DNA of 64,000 bases from contig OY829326.1 in the NCBI GenBank assembly GCA_963691655.1, positions 79,043,235 to 79,107,234 on the forward strand, written 5' to 3'. A program made the position numbers and the translations under genes. The DNA is from Toxonevra muliebris (Eukaryota; Arthropoda; Insecta; Diptera; Pallopteridae). The notes beneath the pieces were generated by a model that saw nothing but the letters and a program-made list of their open reading frames with translations, was not told the origin of the DNA and did not search any database. Each line of letters begins with the position of its first letter. The first letter of the stretch is position 1. Of the stretch, positions 21,284-34,713 are shown one piece after another.

Positions 21284-23760
21284 TTAGCAGACTCAAAGTC
21301 TCTGGAGGTAATCCCGTATAAATATATTACTAGGTCTTTCTGTTTAGGATGGATTAATGCTGTTTGTGGCAAATTCGATTAATTACAAATAACCCTGAAA
21401 GATTTGTTGCTTTAGTCTTTCGTTCCGCACTAAGCACACGAGGCACGATCTTAAAGTCTTCAAGCTATTATGACATCAAAAGCCAATTGCCGATTTGAGT
21501 ACTAACAATAACAAAAAATAAAATAACTAATAAAATATATCAAAGCAGAAGCATCATGGACATTTATGGGATAAGATAACACAAAAAAATGACAGCAACG
21601 AATCGTAGTAAAAATAAAATTTATGACAAAAAGTGCATGTGCAATATAAAAAAAAACATTTCGGTTTAGAAAATAAAATTAAAAATAAAAAAATAGTTTT
21701 TAATATTTTAAAGCAATCGAACAAATCCATGTGAACTTGCACATACACACACACACACACACACTTACTTTTGACTGTATGTAGCATCCCTTTTGTGTGT
21801 GCGCAATGACATTTACAATTTAGCGCAAATGATAAATGAACCGCGGAAAGGCAAAAATTGCTTCAAGGCATTTAACTCATAATTCAAAAACTTGCAGCTA
21901 AAATCGATAACAACATGAAAACAATAAAATACACCAACAACACAATTCAGAAAGGCACAAAGAAGAGCAGAAGACGCAGAGGCGGAGGATTATGTTGTAT
22001 GCCGCAGTGATTTTTGCTATTGCTGTTGTTGCCACATTTGAGATATAAAGAGGGGAGTTGATTTCTGTTTTTTGCATTTGCTTTACATAAATTAAATTAT
22101 TAAATGCTTTATGAGCGCAAGAAGGCGCGCTAACAGGCAACAACAGCAGCCTCCACTGCCATCATCAAGAGGAAAAAAAAGAAAAAGAAGAAAAAGAAAA
22201 AGTCTGAGACGAAGTTCAAGAGTACAATTCACTTGCATATGTACGTGTGAATGTTTGTGTATTTGTGTAAGAACTCCTCTGCAATGAAATACACACAAAA
22301 TGCACAATGAAACGAGGGTGGACATGTTATTTTTACATTAAAGTTTACAATTTTGTTTTGTTCTGTTCAGTTCTTGAAGCATTTCATTGCATTGTTTTCC
22401 CATTTGAGTTGAGCTCCTGCTGCTTCTTCTTCTGCTCCTGCTTCACCAATTTCTACGTCTCTTAGCAAATATGATTTCTTTTTATTGTCACGCCTACTAT
22501 TTGTATTTATTTACTTTTTACGCCCCATTGCCGTTGTGTAGCAGCAGCAACAGCAGCAGCAACCAACATCGACGACCATGATCAGCAAATAGCCTCGAGA
22601 CAGATTTTATCAATGTGAATGTGTGCAGACACACACATACATACATCAATATCTACGATTACACGAATATGAATGTGTGAGAAATTTTAATTTAATTACA
22701 ATTGCAATTGTTGTTGTTGATATGGTTGTTGTGGCTGCAAGTAGTTACTCGTATTGTTGAGTCGAAATTAATTCACATGCATACTTTAAGGCGTAAAAGA
22801 ACATGAGCAGCTATGTTTTGTTGATATTACTTTTGAATGTTGGTTGAATGTGAATTGATTGACGAAGCAGGCGTGCATAAATTGCTTTGGCAATGGAATT
22901 TGCTTTATTCTGTATTTTCCAATGTTGATTTGTTTAAAAAACATTTATTAGAAATAAGTTCAATATTTATATCTATTGCTTAATGGTCGTGAGAAAAATG
23001 TATGCACTTGAAAAAATAGTTAGGTTGTTGCATTGAATTGTACAGTAGTAGTTTTCAAATCCGTGAAACCAAGAGCACTTAGAACTGCCATAGAACTCCG
23101 TCCTGAAAACGGCTTCAAATTCGTCCATGGCTTTTAGACTACCGAAGCTTTTACGAACTTGCATAGCCTAGATTGATCGATGTTGACCAAGTCTTCTTTT
23201 ACGACAGACGCATTCTTCGAGCGATGATTGACGGGATGGAAGCGGTCTTGGTCCTAAAGTCATGGCGAGGAAAAATACCGCCACAAATGGCTATAAAAAA
23301 CAATAAAACCGAGCTTATGCTACTAGCTTTGAGGGTCAGATCGTGGTGAGAGGTTGAAAGGCCTACACATATTGGCACCTCACTGGCCAAATACTGCTTC
23401 CACGTGAATAGAACTTTGCTTTACCCATATGTTTTTATTAATAAAGGTTACGGCAATCCATTATTACAGTGCCAATGATGACCAATGGTGCTGACATGAC
23501 CGGAATTTCCCTTAATGAATTTTTGGCTATGACACCTTAGCATCCGTACCCGGACCAGTAGCCGCAACTCAAAGGAAGGTAATATGGAGGGGGATAAGTA
23601 GGAAGTTATTTTAATGAACTCATTTAGGAAGAGTTCAGTGGTTGCAAGATACCCAATTATACGACCTGATGAAATGGCGCCAGTAGAAAGCACGAACAAA
23701 TCCACTAGTGTAATAATTTTGTGATGCATAATGCACTCAGACTAAGACCGTGACATAGGT
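21284..23760. other. Microsatellite-rich DNA with one unidentified block
   Basis: This holds (CA)n at about 21741-21767, CAG/CAA tracts at 22536-22565 and purine runs at 22170-22205. Block 23170-23740 has higher GC and short open stretches on both strands, for example RRILRAMIDGMEAVLVLKSW on plus. It has many stops and could be retroelement debris, which I could not assign. Confidence 0.4.
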
Positions 23761-24290
23761 AAAGCCCCATTTACAATGGAGTGAGGACGCGAGGAGATGT
23801 TCCAAAGCGACACGTCAACAGTTTTTCATACAATGAAGCGAGGCAAATTCTCGTCTCGCCAGCGAATTTAAAAAGTTTTGAAAAACGAAGCGAGCGAGAA
23901 GCGATGTTAATACAAGTAGAGTTGCCATATGAGCTATATCACTGTTGAAATAAATTAAAATATGTAGCATTTTAGCAGAAAACTGAGGAAAAACGGAATA
24001 ATTCTTAGTGCAGCAATTATAAAAATAATAAATAATCTTTTTTTCTAAATTTTTCTGAAAATAACTTCATTTTAAAATATTGTATATACATTATTTTTGA
24101 AAAAGAAATATGGTAACTCTACATGAAGTAAAATCATTTTAAACAGCTGGTTCATATTTCGTTTGTTATTTTATTAATCGCATCTCGTTTAATTATAAAT
24201 TGATCAATGAGACTAGCGACGAGTGCTCTCGTTTCCGAAATCAACTTCGTAACTCACCTCACGTTCTCGCTCTATTGTAAATGTGGCTTA
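23761..24290. mobile_element. MITE with ~35-bp inverted termini (530 bp)
   Basis: The left end is AAGCCCCATTTACAATGGAG (from 23762). The right end read inwards is AAGCCACATTTACAATAGAG. Similarity continues through GCGAGAACG/TGAGGACG for about 35 bp. The interior repeats GCGAG motifs. No coding capacity. The target duplication is unclear (TA or 2-3 bp), so I do not assign a superfamily. Confidence 0.8.
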
Positions 24291-24517
24291 ACTTCTTTAT
24301 AAGCAATAATCCGATAAACGTTAAAACCAAAGACCCCATGAAGAATAAACGAACACCAATAAAATCAAACGAAGAGTATTACGAAGTAATACGAATGCCA
24401 ACGAGAGCAAGTGAAGAGCCCGCAAATTTCAAAGAGCATCAACCCAGATATGCTCAATTACCTTTATCTAGTACACTTCAAAAAGTTTTTATTTTGATTG
24501 AATATATTCTCATTTAA
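24291..24517 (+). other. Short protein-like frame, unidentified
   Basis: An uninterrupted frame after the MITE reads TKDPMKNKRTPIKSNEEYYE and continues in a charged, non-repetitive style to TAA 24515-24517. No splice sites or family signature settle it. It may be chance or a fragment of an unknown element. Confidence 0.2.
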
Positions 24518-26813
24518 ATATTAAATACTGAATAATACAAATAGAATAGACATTGTTATATATGTCCAGCAAACAATTTGAGTCCGAAACTAATCTTTTA
24601 GGACTGTTATTTCGAAGGTTTTACACCCACAATGAGTTAATGAAAGAATGAGGAAATATAGTTTTTTCCCCGTGAAAGTGGTCGTTCTTTATGTAGAAAA
24701 GGGACCAAAAAGATTATTTTAGAATTCAGAAAAACCGCAGAGAAAAGTCAAAAGAGAGGGTAAATAGAGCAAAATAAATTCAAAACGAAGACATAAAGAA
24801 TCAAAACCAAAGTGAAGATAATAAGAGAGGGTATAAAGGTTAAGGAAAGAGTGTACAAAGAGTAAAATACAATGGAAAATAATAAAAAAAAGAATGTTAA
24901 AAGATTCAAAAAGATTATGAGAGTCGAAAAAGATGAATAAAGATGTCAGAATAGGAGGTCAAAAGAATCAGTCAGGGCTGCCAAATATTTAAAAATCATT
25001 TATGATTAATTTAAACATGAGTTTTTTAAGAGTCAGATTATTGAGTCTTCAGAATATTTATTGCTGGGTATTTAAAATCATGAGTTATGTCTCTTGCGCA
25101 CCCTAGTTACTCATTGAGTATATCGTGGCTAAAGAAAAGCTGCTGCTCTCCGACTGTTCTAAGAAGGGTGAAAATATTAGGGGAACTAGAAACACTACAA
25201 AAGCGATTATCTAAAATTTCCATCAGCTTTAGATATTGCTAAGAAAATTACTTCCAAAGCCTTTAAAAAATTGATTAAAAATCGCATTTGTGCGTTGAGC
25301 ACAGTTTATGTTAGACAAGGTGAAGGTTAAAGAAATGGCCGAAGTTCGGCTTTCGTTTGGGTGAAAAAATCCCCTTCCTTCGGATACTAAGCATACATAA
25401 AAGTATTGAACACTCATTATTTTTGGAGTTATTTTGTAAATGAAAATACGATGAGTTTTCAAACTTCATATACGAAAAATTGCACAAATGTTCGAAATGG
25501 GTTAAGTAGAAACTTCAAGCATCAAAGCTATTAAGTTCGTTGCTGGAAATTGATTCCCGAATCCGTTACGCAAACTTAATTCTTTAGGCTTTCTTTCAAA
25601 AATTTAAAATTTATAGCGCTAAGGCAATATCAAAAGTAAAAAGGTTTTCGTCTCATTTACTGAGATTTTAATTGAAAAACTTTTTTTTTATTATGCTGAT
25701 ATCAATTAAAAGATTTCGCTTAGCTATTAATAAAACAGTAGAACAAATCTTTAAGAATAAATAAATACTGGCAGAATTTCTCAAACGATTGTAATCTTTG
25801 ACTCTTGAGATTAATAAAATAATATAAATTTTTTGTTTCTCTTAAATCAAGTTTAATTTAAAAAAAAAAACATTATAACCATTTCGCCAGTATTCGCAAT
25901 TACACATAACTAACGAAAGATTTTTTATTTTTACAGCAACTAGTTTTCCAATAGCTTAAATCTTTAATGCATTGTGAGGAGACAACTCGAATACAAGTAA
26001 CAGGAAGAGCAATGGCAAAAATAAAATTACAGTAGCTCATTCTTTCTATTACAAGACAGATAGAATTGCCACAAGGGTCATACGCAATTTGAGAGGTATG
26101 CACGCTTACTTACATACATACATACATATGTATGTATAAAAACATATTACATTCAAAGATAAATATCAACTACTAATACTTACACTTAGAAAAAAGTTTT
26201 TCTAATTGAAGATGTGCAAAAAATTTTGCTATTTTTGATTAGATCATAAGTAAAATCGCTGTACAGAGCTTTAGTCAATCCGACGTTTAGGAATAAGGAT
26301 TAGGTCCTATTTGCAATCCCTTGAGAGCTACAAAAAATGAATTAAAAAATTGTCTGTCCCTTTCTCACATAATTTTTATTTTTATTTTGGAGAAGCTTTT
26401 GAATCTCGATCAATCGAAATTTCGGTCATGTTGTCCAAAAAAGAGGGAAGTGAGAGAGATAATACTTTTCTTCCAAATTCTTCCAGCCAGAGATGGGCAC
26501 GATGAGATGGGTGTGGTCAATTAGGTATCGTATGTTGTCCATGTTTGTTTTGTTTCGACGCATGCGAAGAGTTTTTTAATCTACAAATGTGACGAAGAGA
26601 GAGTGGTTATCCGCCTTTGTTCACTACTGGTTGCACTTGAGCAATTCATTGATCCTTTTGATGCCTTCAATGTTTGTATGGCCTGGACTCGGATTATGGA
26701 GTCCTAGAAGTATTCGGATTACCCAGTTTAGACGATGTTAACTCAAGGATGGGAAATGACTTGTGAACCCAACCAATTTTGAACCAACCCATCCACTATT
26801 TGAGAGACTTGAG
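24518..26813. other. AT-rich, no gene seen
   Basis: Purine-rich at 24640-24960. A palindromic (TACA)n/(TGTA)n lies at about 26106-26137. A good acceptor (TTTCTTCCAAATTCTTCCAG, ending 26486) is followed by a short open stretch, DGHDEMGVVN, to TAG 26522-26524. It could be an alternative last exon for the 20803 exon, but has no more support than that. Confidence 0.35.
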
Positions 26814-27130
26814 TAGTATTGCCAAACATCCCGTTTTTACCGGAACATCCCGAGTTTATTAATGTCCCGCCGGGGCAACAATTTTCCCGTGCCTTATGGA
26901 ATTTTAATTTTTGGTTGCACGCTTAAAAATATTTTAATATCCACTCATAAAAGGAGGATAATTTCATTACTTAGTATTCACTTTTTAATGAAGATTTATT
27001 AGGAGAGGAAACGAAATAAAACGAACAAGTAATACAAGCAAATTAGATATTTTTTAAAATTTAATTTATAAACTATACACAAAAAAATGCGTGTTCCGGG
27101 GAAAAATATGTAATAAAAATGGCAACCTTA
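26814..27130. mobile_element. Short hAT-like MITE (317 bp)
   Basis: The left end is TAGTATTGCCAAACAT and the right end read inwards is TAAGGTTGCCATTTTT. Flanking octamers GACTTGAG (26806-26813) and GACTTAAA (27131-27138) match at six of eight positions. ATCCCG/CGGGG motifs lie inside both ends. No coding capacity. Confidence 0.65.
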
Positions 27131-27138
27131 GACTTAAA

Positions 27139-28384
27139 CCGAACCGTGAATCGAACCGTTTATTTCACTTTGGTACAAGGTAAAATATTATTTAATTTTT
27201 TATGTACCACTGATTTATTTATCCTACATACTTTTTATATTTGGAATATTGGTTTTAACAGAGCAACGATTTATAACGCCCACAACACAGTGCTTTTTTC
27301 ATCGAACTGTCGATTTCATATGGGTTTTCTATTAATTTTAGGTTGTTGAGCTTCAATCTAAATATCGCCAGGTTTTTGAGATAACGGTTGATGAAATCAG
27401 AAAGGTTTATCGTTTTGTGTGTATTGAAAAGATATTTTGTATAAAGAGAAAAACATTTTTTGTAAGAACGAAAATCCACCATCTACTCCCCATATCCCAC
27501 ATTTTGGGAGTATTTTAAGTATAGTATAGAAAAATATTGATAACAGTCTAAACGAATGAAGTATTATGATGTTTTTGGGGAAAATGTTGCTAATCAAAAA
27601 GCATATGAGGGAGAACATGTACCGTTATTTCGAAAACCTGACGTGAGGGGGAAAACGGTCTTCAACTTCGAGCTAAGCGACCCCAAATTACTCTCGAAAA
27701 CATGTGAAATCGTAGTCCGATTTTTGTTGTTGCACAGTGAAATTAGATGACGTACACAAGTGTGGCCATATACTATACCTGTCATTTCACGCCAAAATAT
27801 ACAGTTAAATCGACTATACATCTCTGGAACGTCACACGTGTTGAGCAATGGCAGCCATGATTTCAACTGTTCTGCCTATCTAACCTGTAACTACAGCCGG
27901 AACAAGAATCAAGTCGAAGACAGAGTTTTGAAAAAAAATGTTAGATTTCCGCCTTTGTTACTATTTCAATTTGAAAAAAAAAACGAAAGAAACAGATATC
28001 ACCAAGTGCATTGTATTGAAAAAGATCATGAAAATTTGAGAGCATTCGGTTCATTAGTTTTCAAGATATCGTGGCAGCTATTTCGAAAAATGCAGTTTCG
28101 AGAAAAACGTGCTTGAAAGTTCAAGTATACTTGACTGCTGTGCCAGCGCTTGCCAAGTTCTACATCTGCAACTTTCGATCAACTCTAAATTTCAAAAATA
28201 CGCATACACACATATTCCAGAGACATTATAGAAGCGATTTAAGAGGAAAAAAATTTAATTTTCTTGACCCATCACATAAGACTACCCACTTAATGAAATC
28301 AACATCCCATCTTAGCATACAAAACATCATCATGCCTTACTTGCTATTGTTCTCTACATATATCGTTTCAATCTATTCGTTTTT
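27139..28384. other. Unassigned sequence with a dispersed-repeat module
   Basis: Open stretches on both strands (27556-28116) do not resemble any family I know. 28060-28115 carries the ATATCGTGGCAGCTATTTCG / GTTTCGAGAAAAACG module, a non-coding repeat motif echoed near 45775 (GTTTCGAGATAAACGCG). Confidence 0.35.
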
Positions 28385-28930
28385 ATAGGAGATGCCACAC
28401 CCATTTGTTTTAAACTGATCACATTCTGCCCAATGACTACTATCAACATACCGTTTTCGCAAACAAATTTCAATATATTCCTCGCTGTCTCGCAGTTATT
28501 CTGTTTCAAACATTTCGTTTGAATGGGAGGTGTCACGCTAATTTTCTCTAACACATTCACTTTTTTCCAGCATCCGACAGATAATTAAATTTCTCGTTAA
28601 TTAAATTCGTGTTGTGTGCTAGGTGCCACGCCCACTAGTCCACTCCCATCTATATTCATTTTATATAATGCCATTGACAAATAATGTTTTCATACGAAAT
28701 CTTAGAGGCGTACAACTAATGGTTCCTAAGATATTCCATAATTAAATTTCAGGTTATATGGGAGGGGCCATATCCCTTTTTCCAATCTCATCCATCTTTT
28801 TCTTGTGGAATGAAATTGTTAATCTACATGTTTGCACTAAATTTAAGTACTGTTCTGTAAATGGTTGCGGAAAAATACTCAAAAAAGGTTTTAGATGTAA
28901 GGGAGGTGCCCCGCCCATTTTTCCAAAATC
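28385..28930 (+). repeat. Divergent tandem repeat family D, about five units
   Basis: Units share a GGGAGGTGCCACGCCCATTT core. The core recurs at about 28387, 28525, 28620, 28758 and 28900, so most spacings are close to 140 bp. The same family starts again at 63869-64000 in the same orientation: TTCATACGAAATCTTAG, then TATGGAAGGTGCCACACCCC. The units are diverged and non-coding. The module is common-looking dispersed fly repeat DNA. Confidence 0.75.
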
Positions 28931-30620
28931 CATTATTTTTAGTTTATGACATCCTCCGTAGACCAACGGATATATGTACTCAATTTGGTTAAGATGGGAT
29001 TAAGATTCTTGAAACGTATAAAGGACAAACAAACAGACGTGTTGCATTCGTTTTTACATAGTAGAAGACACTTTCCCCCCTTAAAATTTATAAGTTATTT
29101 TCAGAGACTGGCATTTTTTTTTATTTTGAAACCAAATTTTTTTTTTATAAACAACTAAAAAAGCGTTCAACTATCCAGTAGATAAATTGGCCGAAATTTT
29201 ATATTTTCTTGAAAAATTGTCATGTAGTTTATTTTAAATATACTCGTAGTGTATTTAACCTTGGTTAAAAAAATTAAAAGAAAATGTCTATTTTTTCATT
29301 ATTTTGACTATCCTTAACCCCTTAAAATATCTTTTGTAAAGTGCAATTCCTTCCTAAATATAACAGAATGCCAAAATTCTGTGAAAGTAATAAATATAAA
29401 AGATACTAATGTTACTTTATTAATTAATTTTAAATTATTATATAAATATTTGTCGCCTCAATTTCGCTCACGACTGTGGACAAGTAAACCAAATTAAACC
29501 GTTGCTTATATCATTTTGAACTTTTCCCATTAGTTCATAAAAATTTTCCAATTCTTTTCCAATTACCGGATACTTTTTTCTATTTCCCCATTGATTTGCA
29601 TTTTTTGTCTATCTACTCATCACTCCCTCTATCCATTCATTCAACCATTCATCCATCCATCCATCTATCTATCAATCTATCTATCTGTCAGTCTGTCAGC
29701 TTGAACGCACATCAGTTTCCATTCACGAAACATAAAAATTGTCAATTTGCTTCTCATATGCTAAAAATGGAATGGGATTTATTGCTGCTTTGCTACTCTA
29801 TTGCTGCTGCTGTTTCTGTTGCTGTTGCCACTGTTGCTGTTGCTGCATTTATTTGATTTAATTAAAATACCCTTTCTCATGCTATTTGGACAAATAGCCT
29901 TATGTTATTAACTATATTTATATTTTTAGAATATGTCTATGAATAGTTAGCTGTACTCATACAGCAAATGCATTTATTGCTGTTGCTGGTTCATGTTGCT
30001 ATGTTTCTGTTGCTGCTCAATGTCCTGCTGTGAATTATGTGTCTACATAAATTACCAACTGCGAAATTAATCATTTTTTTTTCTCGTCGGAGATATGAGT
30101 ACCTACAACAATACTTAAGTAAAAAGTTACTTGACTCTTTTTTTTTTTTTGTATTAGTTAGATGACGATGAAGGAGACGACGATGAGAAAAAATAAGAAG
30201 AAGAAACATGAAGCATAAAAACGTGTTGTTGGCCACATTTCGTATATATAAAAACGTTTTTCTCCAAAGCTCTTGAACTTTTTTTCTTCCTGTATTGTAC
30301 TTAAGTCATTTTAAATTTACTCAGGATTGTTGCTGTTATTGTTGTTGTTGGAGCAGTATATGACTTATGCAAATGATGACAGTGGCGCCTTTGAACATTA
30401 ATCACATTTATTCTAACTACAAGTAAATTTGTATGCCAAACTATAATAAGGAAAATAATATTTGCATAAGTATCCGTAAGTAATTTTAAAGGGATGTAAA
30501 TCTTTTTCAGATGGAAGTTATCTTTTTTTTTAGAGTTAGACAAGTATATAAAAATATGTTAGAATATAAGAATCAGCATAGAGCAAGGAACACTCTAACT
30601 TAAAAGCCCATTGTGCTCCA
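28931..30620. repeat. Non-coding DNA with microsatellites
   Basis: Interrupted (CATC)n/(ATCT)n at about 29650-29695. (TTGCTG)n-type runs at 29795-29850 and 29978-30020. GTTGTTGTTGG near 30340. No gene seen. Confidence 0.5.
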
Positions 30621-30834
30621 TCCCGAGGTGCGACACTTTTCTTAGTTAGTCTACAATTTCTTTAATAGCGTTAAATCTCTTAAAAGCCTTTCAGCCTGTA
30701 GCTTAGGCATTTCAACGTTGGCCAAGTCTTCTTTCATAAAGAAATGTTTGCCTAGTGTAGCACAACTCATCCGAGAGAAGACAGGGTACTCTCAGATAAA
30801 ATACCTTGCGGTTCTATCCTCATTTAAATATGCA

Positions 30835-31345
30835 TCACATTGACTCGATTCTTTGAGACCGATTTTCCTCAGAAAAGCATTGACTGTGATGACCCGTAAT
30901 GTTTCTCAGCAAAAATGGAGACATAGTAACGAAATTAGTTAAGACAGTATTTCCAATTGTATAATCTGTAGGAAAGGAAACGTTTTTTGCATATACCACG
31001 ACTTTAAATTTGTCTAGGTTCAGGAGCATTAAATTTATATTGTACCAAGCTGTTTAAATCGGATTGTAGTAGATTCTGGTCATCAGCCTACATTAAAGTT
31101 TTTGAGTGGTGAATAGAAAACATCAAACAGAAGAAACAGGATGGGGCCTATATGGCTACCTTGAGAGACTCTATATGTGACCGCAATGAAATCCTGTGTT
31201 TTTGAATGAAACTCTTTCTCTTCTAATGCCCAAATATGATTTGATCCAATTTAAAAGCAATGTTATTTTTTCACTTTATAAGTAACAGGTAGTAATTTGT
31301 TGTTGCTTAACCATTAATTGATTGATCTCATGGAGACTTTCTAAA
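30835..31345 (-). pseudogene. Non-LTR retrotransposon RT fragment
   Basis: Read from 31345 down, the frames give LLNWIKSYLGIRRERVSFKN, then SLK-VAI-APSCFF (the family's GVPQGSHLGPLLF block, decayed), then L-ADDQNLLQSDLNSLVQYK. Here the tyrosine of YADD is a stop codon. The fragment then reads MLLNLDKFKVVVYAKN. This is the palm and following region of a Jockey/RTE-like RT. It is not functional. 30640-30834 continues with an open but unassigned stretch, LANVEMPKLQAERLLRDLTL, on the same strand. Confidence 0.8.
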
Positions 31346-33655
31346 AAGCTTTTATTCATTAAAATCAGATGGTTTATGAGCAATAAAGGATAAAGTAAAT
31401 TTCACCCCAAAAATCTAATATTTAATTTTCTCGTGTTCTATTAAAACACGTTTTTGTAGAATTTCCAGCTCACGAGTGTTCGCTCTAGAGATGAGTTGTT
31501 GTGAGCTGGTTTGAAAAAACAAATAAAATGTCAAAAATATTAGGCACTCTTAAGTGATAATGTTAGGCAAAATCGATGAAAATTTAGATAGCTTCCATCG
31601 TTTTATTTATACAATCTTTAATTTCTGGCCGTTTCTATGGTTGCTGCAACAGGCATTTTATTGCTCAATGCCATTTAAATTCATTTACTTTTGATTTTGA
31701 CCGATTCAGAATGGAACGCATAAAAATAAATACCAAAAAAACATAAAAACTCTTATCCCGTGTTAATGAGATGATTTTTTTGCAATGTCCAGATGAAGCC
31801 TTGAAAATCCCGTTATTTTTTCAACATACAGGTGAAGCCTAAATTGCATCTGGCAATCTTAATTGCAAGCCATACTTGCGAAGTACATACGATTGTACTA
31901 TAATCCAAAAAAGTTATTGAAAAGGGATATTTGTCGGGAACTTTACACATGTACTTCTGGTACCATTTTCATAATAAAATACAAAAATGGGTAAAATCAG
32001 ATAAGTTACACTCCCACTTCTCATATATAACTAACCGAAGCCGAACCGAACTTCGGCCAAAATATTAATGTTCGGCCGAAGTCGAAGGCAGAACTGAACA
32101 TTTAAACAGAATTTGAGTTTTCCTCAGGTAAAAATAAATCAATATTATTTTTGTTTTTTATTACCACGTTTATATCAACTCGCTTTCAGTGGTGTCTGTC
32201 AGTCTGTTCGGTACAAATTTTGCAATCGATTTTAAACTAACTTCCCGATGAGCTAGAGACTTGAAATTTTAAATATAGTTCAGAAATGGAAGACAATGCA
32301 ATATGAAGTATGAGGCATTCCATATAAAATCGTCTAATCGGCAAAGCCAGGTTACCTCGGATCTTGCTCAAACTTAGTGAGAATCTTGTTTAGGGTTCCA
32401 AAGAAGGAAATCCGACGTCATAAATTTTTCTCATGCTCCACTTCGCAACAGCGCAAATTAAAAGATTTGAAAAGTGTAATTTTAATGGTTTCCTTTTTTA
32501 ACTGTAAAATTTGTTTGGTTAAAGATATCTTCATGTTTAAGATGGCGTTCTAAATCTAAAAGATAGTAGATTTTGCTAGTTAAATTTAAATTCACATATT
32601 TAATATCCACGATTAATAATACAAGGCTGAAAATATATGTATTTTTCAGACTTTTCGTTGTTTTAAGCTGACTCCAGTGTCTATACGGTTGAATGTAAGC
32701 AGCTAAGGTTCTCAGACTTCAAGGGCACACCTTTTAAAATAAACTTACGATTGACTGGTTCCACCTGCTCTTTATAAAAAAAAAGGTACTTGAAGTTTAT
32801 GAATTTCAAAAACTTGCATACTTTAGGCTATAAAATGGACTTGTTCTGTTATTTTCATAGCTAGCGTGTATATAGGCGGTTAAAGTAAGCAAGAATTTCA
32901 GTAATTTTTTTGTTTTTAAAACAACTTTTTTATTTATATGGCCATATGAAATTGTTAGATGAATAGTTCACTTAAGCCGCTACCAATTTTACCTCTATCT
33001 ATAAGCGCCCCACGCTTTTCGCTTAAAATTTATAATTACATATTTTCCAGAATAGTGTTTTTCATAATCTTTATCATTAATTGCAATAATAATGCATATA
33101 GAAACCCAATTTGGGTATTTTTCTTTAAACCGATTCAACATTCTGTTACAACTAGGTTGCCAGATTCAAATCGGGCTTCATCTAGATATTGAGATATCAG
33201 GATTTTTCAGGTTTTATATGGACATTTCACAAAACACAATTGTTAGGATTCATATAAAATTACATATGAACAAAACATTGACCAATTGGATAACAACACA
33301 CTATTATAAAAAATTGTATTAAACATTTATTTAACACACCTTTACTAATGTTTTTTATATTTTCACTTTATCTCCGTTTTAAATTTGAAAGAAATATTTA
33401 CGCTTAAAGGCAGCCAATGTTTTTCCCAAATTTTTGTCAAGTCAACTTGCTACTCAATCAGACTTTGATCTCACGCCAAAAATAAAGCGTTGCCCATAAA
33501 ATTCAATTTAACACATTTTGTTCTATCTTGTGTATCCAGATTCAGAGAATCGATTCAGTTTTAAAATATAAAACCATAAAAATTTGACTTTATGCCAAAA
33601 GGGATGCCATAAGGGATTGACCAAAAATGTGTAAATGGGCTGACTTCTCTTAATA
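31346..33655. other. AT-rich, no gene seen
   Basis: A CCGAACCGAACTTCGGCC palindromic stretch at about 32042-32060, followed by TTCGGCCGAAG at 32073-32083, resembles hAT subterminal DNA. AGGTTGCCAGATTC at about 33152 resembles another hAT-type end. Neither has a convincing partner. Confidence 0.35.
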
Positions 33656-33663
33656 TTCATTAT

Positions 33664-34705
33664 TAGGACAAGGAATTCCATGCAAATGCATGTTTTTATT
33701 GGGCATCTCAAAAATGAAATGGCCAAGTTATCTTTACCGAATCATGAAATTTCCTTTAAAATGGCATTCAATCGTTAATGCATTTTTTGCATATTGTTGG
33801 AAAACTTTGCATATTCTATCAATAAATGCATGTTTTCACACATCTTTTTTTTTTTTGATTTACATATTTGTATTTTTTGAATAATTTTGATAAGAATGGT
33901 CGGCGCTCAGAAAAACCAATACAGCCTTTGATTACTACCTCTGCATCGACAGGGCTTAAAATATTTTGTTTGGATTTATGCCAAGCTTTTATTTCAGCAT
34001 TCATTGTATTTTTCAATCCACAACTAAGAAGTGAAATCATTCCTCATGAAACGTCGCTGCGCAAAACTTGTATCGACCAAATATATATTCGTTTATTAAA
34101 ATGAATCAAGTTTGCCTTAAAAACCATTTCTTATTGGTTTCCATAGATATGGCCTCAGATATCCAGAGAATATATGTAATTTTGGAATTTAATGAAGAAA
34201 ATTGTTCTAGAAACATCTGTTCTATAAATGTATTTTGTGCCTTTAAATATGCTCTTATCGTCCGACTGTTGATGTAGAGAGATATTTTTTTTTTTTTTAT
34301 GGAAACATTTTTTAAGACCCGATCGGGAAAGTTTTGTATTTGAAAACTTCAAAAAGATTTTATTATTTACGCCAAGAAACAATTAATAAAGATTGATCTA
34401 ATGATTATTTTCATATTTACTTAACTGCGATTTGAGTTAAACTTTTTGTGTTCATTTTACATTTTTGTTACTTTTTATAAATTTATTTTATATTTTAAAA
34501 TGAATGTTTTAGTCCTTTGTTTGTTAAATTACTTAAAATATTTTTAGTTTTTTTTTACCGAAAAACAAATATTTTTTTTTTTTTTATTGCATATTTTAAA
34601 TGTTTTTAGTGCATTTTTTTCAGTTTCAGTTGCATATTTTTGAACTTTAAGTGCATATTTTTGCGCATGTTTTCGATTTTTTAGTGCATGAAATTCCTTG
34701 CCCTA
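33664..34705 (+). mobile_element. Internally deleted hAT element with a transposase remnant (1042 bp)
   Basis: The ends are TAGGACAAGGAATTCCATGC and, read inwards from the right, TAGGGCAAGGAATTTCATGC. The flanks are an 8-bp duplication with one mismatch: TTCATTAT (33656-33663) and TTCATTAC (34706-34713). Subterminal GCATATTTT motifs recur at both ends. Around 34238-34375 frameshifted plus-strand text gives FKYA, DVER and RES-FVFENFKK, the C-terminal hAT dimerisation motif (FKYAPITS-DVERSF in the family), also seen at 60743-60850. Most of the transposase is gone. The element abuts the minus-strand exon at 34714. Confidence 0.93.
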
Positions 34706-34713
34706 TTCATTAC

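Noticed and set aside
22092..22325. Leu/Phe-rich minus frame as a membrane protein
   Set aside because: It translates a purine-rich run and a CAG tract. Typical low-complexity artefact.
23170..23740. A coding gene in the higher-GC block
   Set aside because: Both strands are broken by frequent stops and no conserved motif could be matched. Left as unidentified.
26487..26524. Alternative last exon joined to the exon ending at 20872
   Set aside because: The acceptor is good and the frame can be joined to a stop, but the 21244 exon is nearer and equally compatible. Nothing favours this one.
28385..28930. CRISPR-like array because of evenly spaced repeats
   Set aside because: Units are diverged over their whole length, spacers are not unique sequences, and the genome is eukaryotic.
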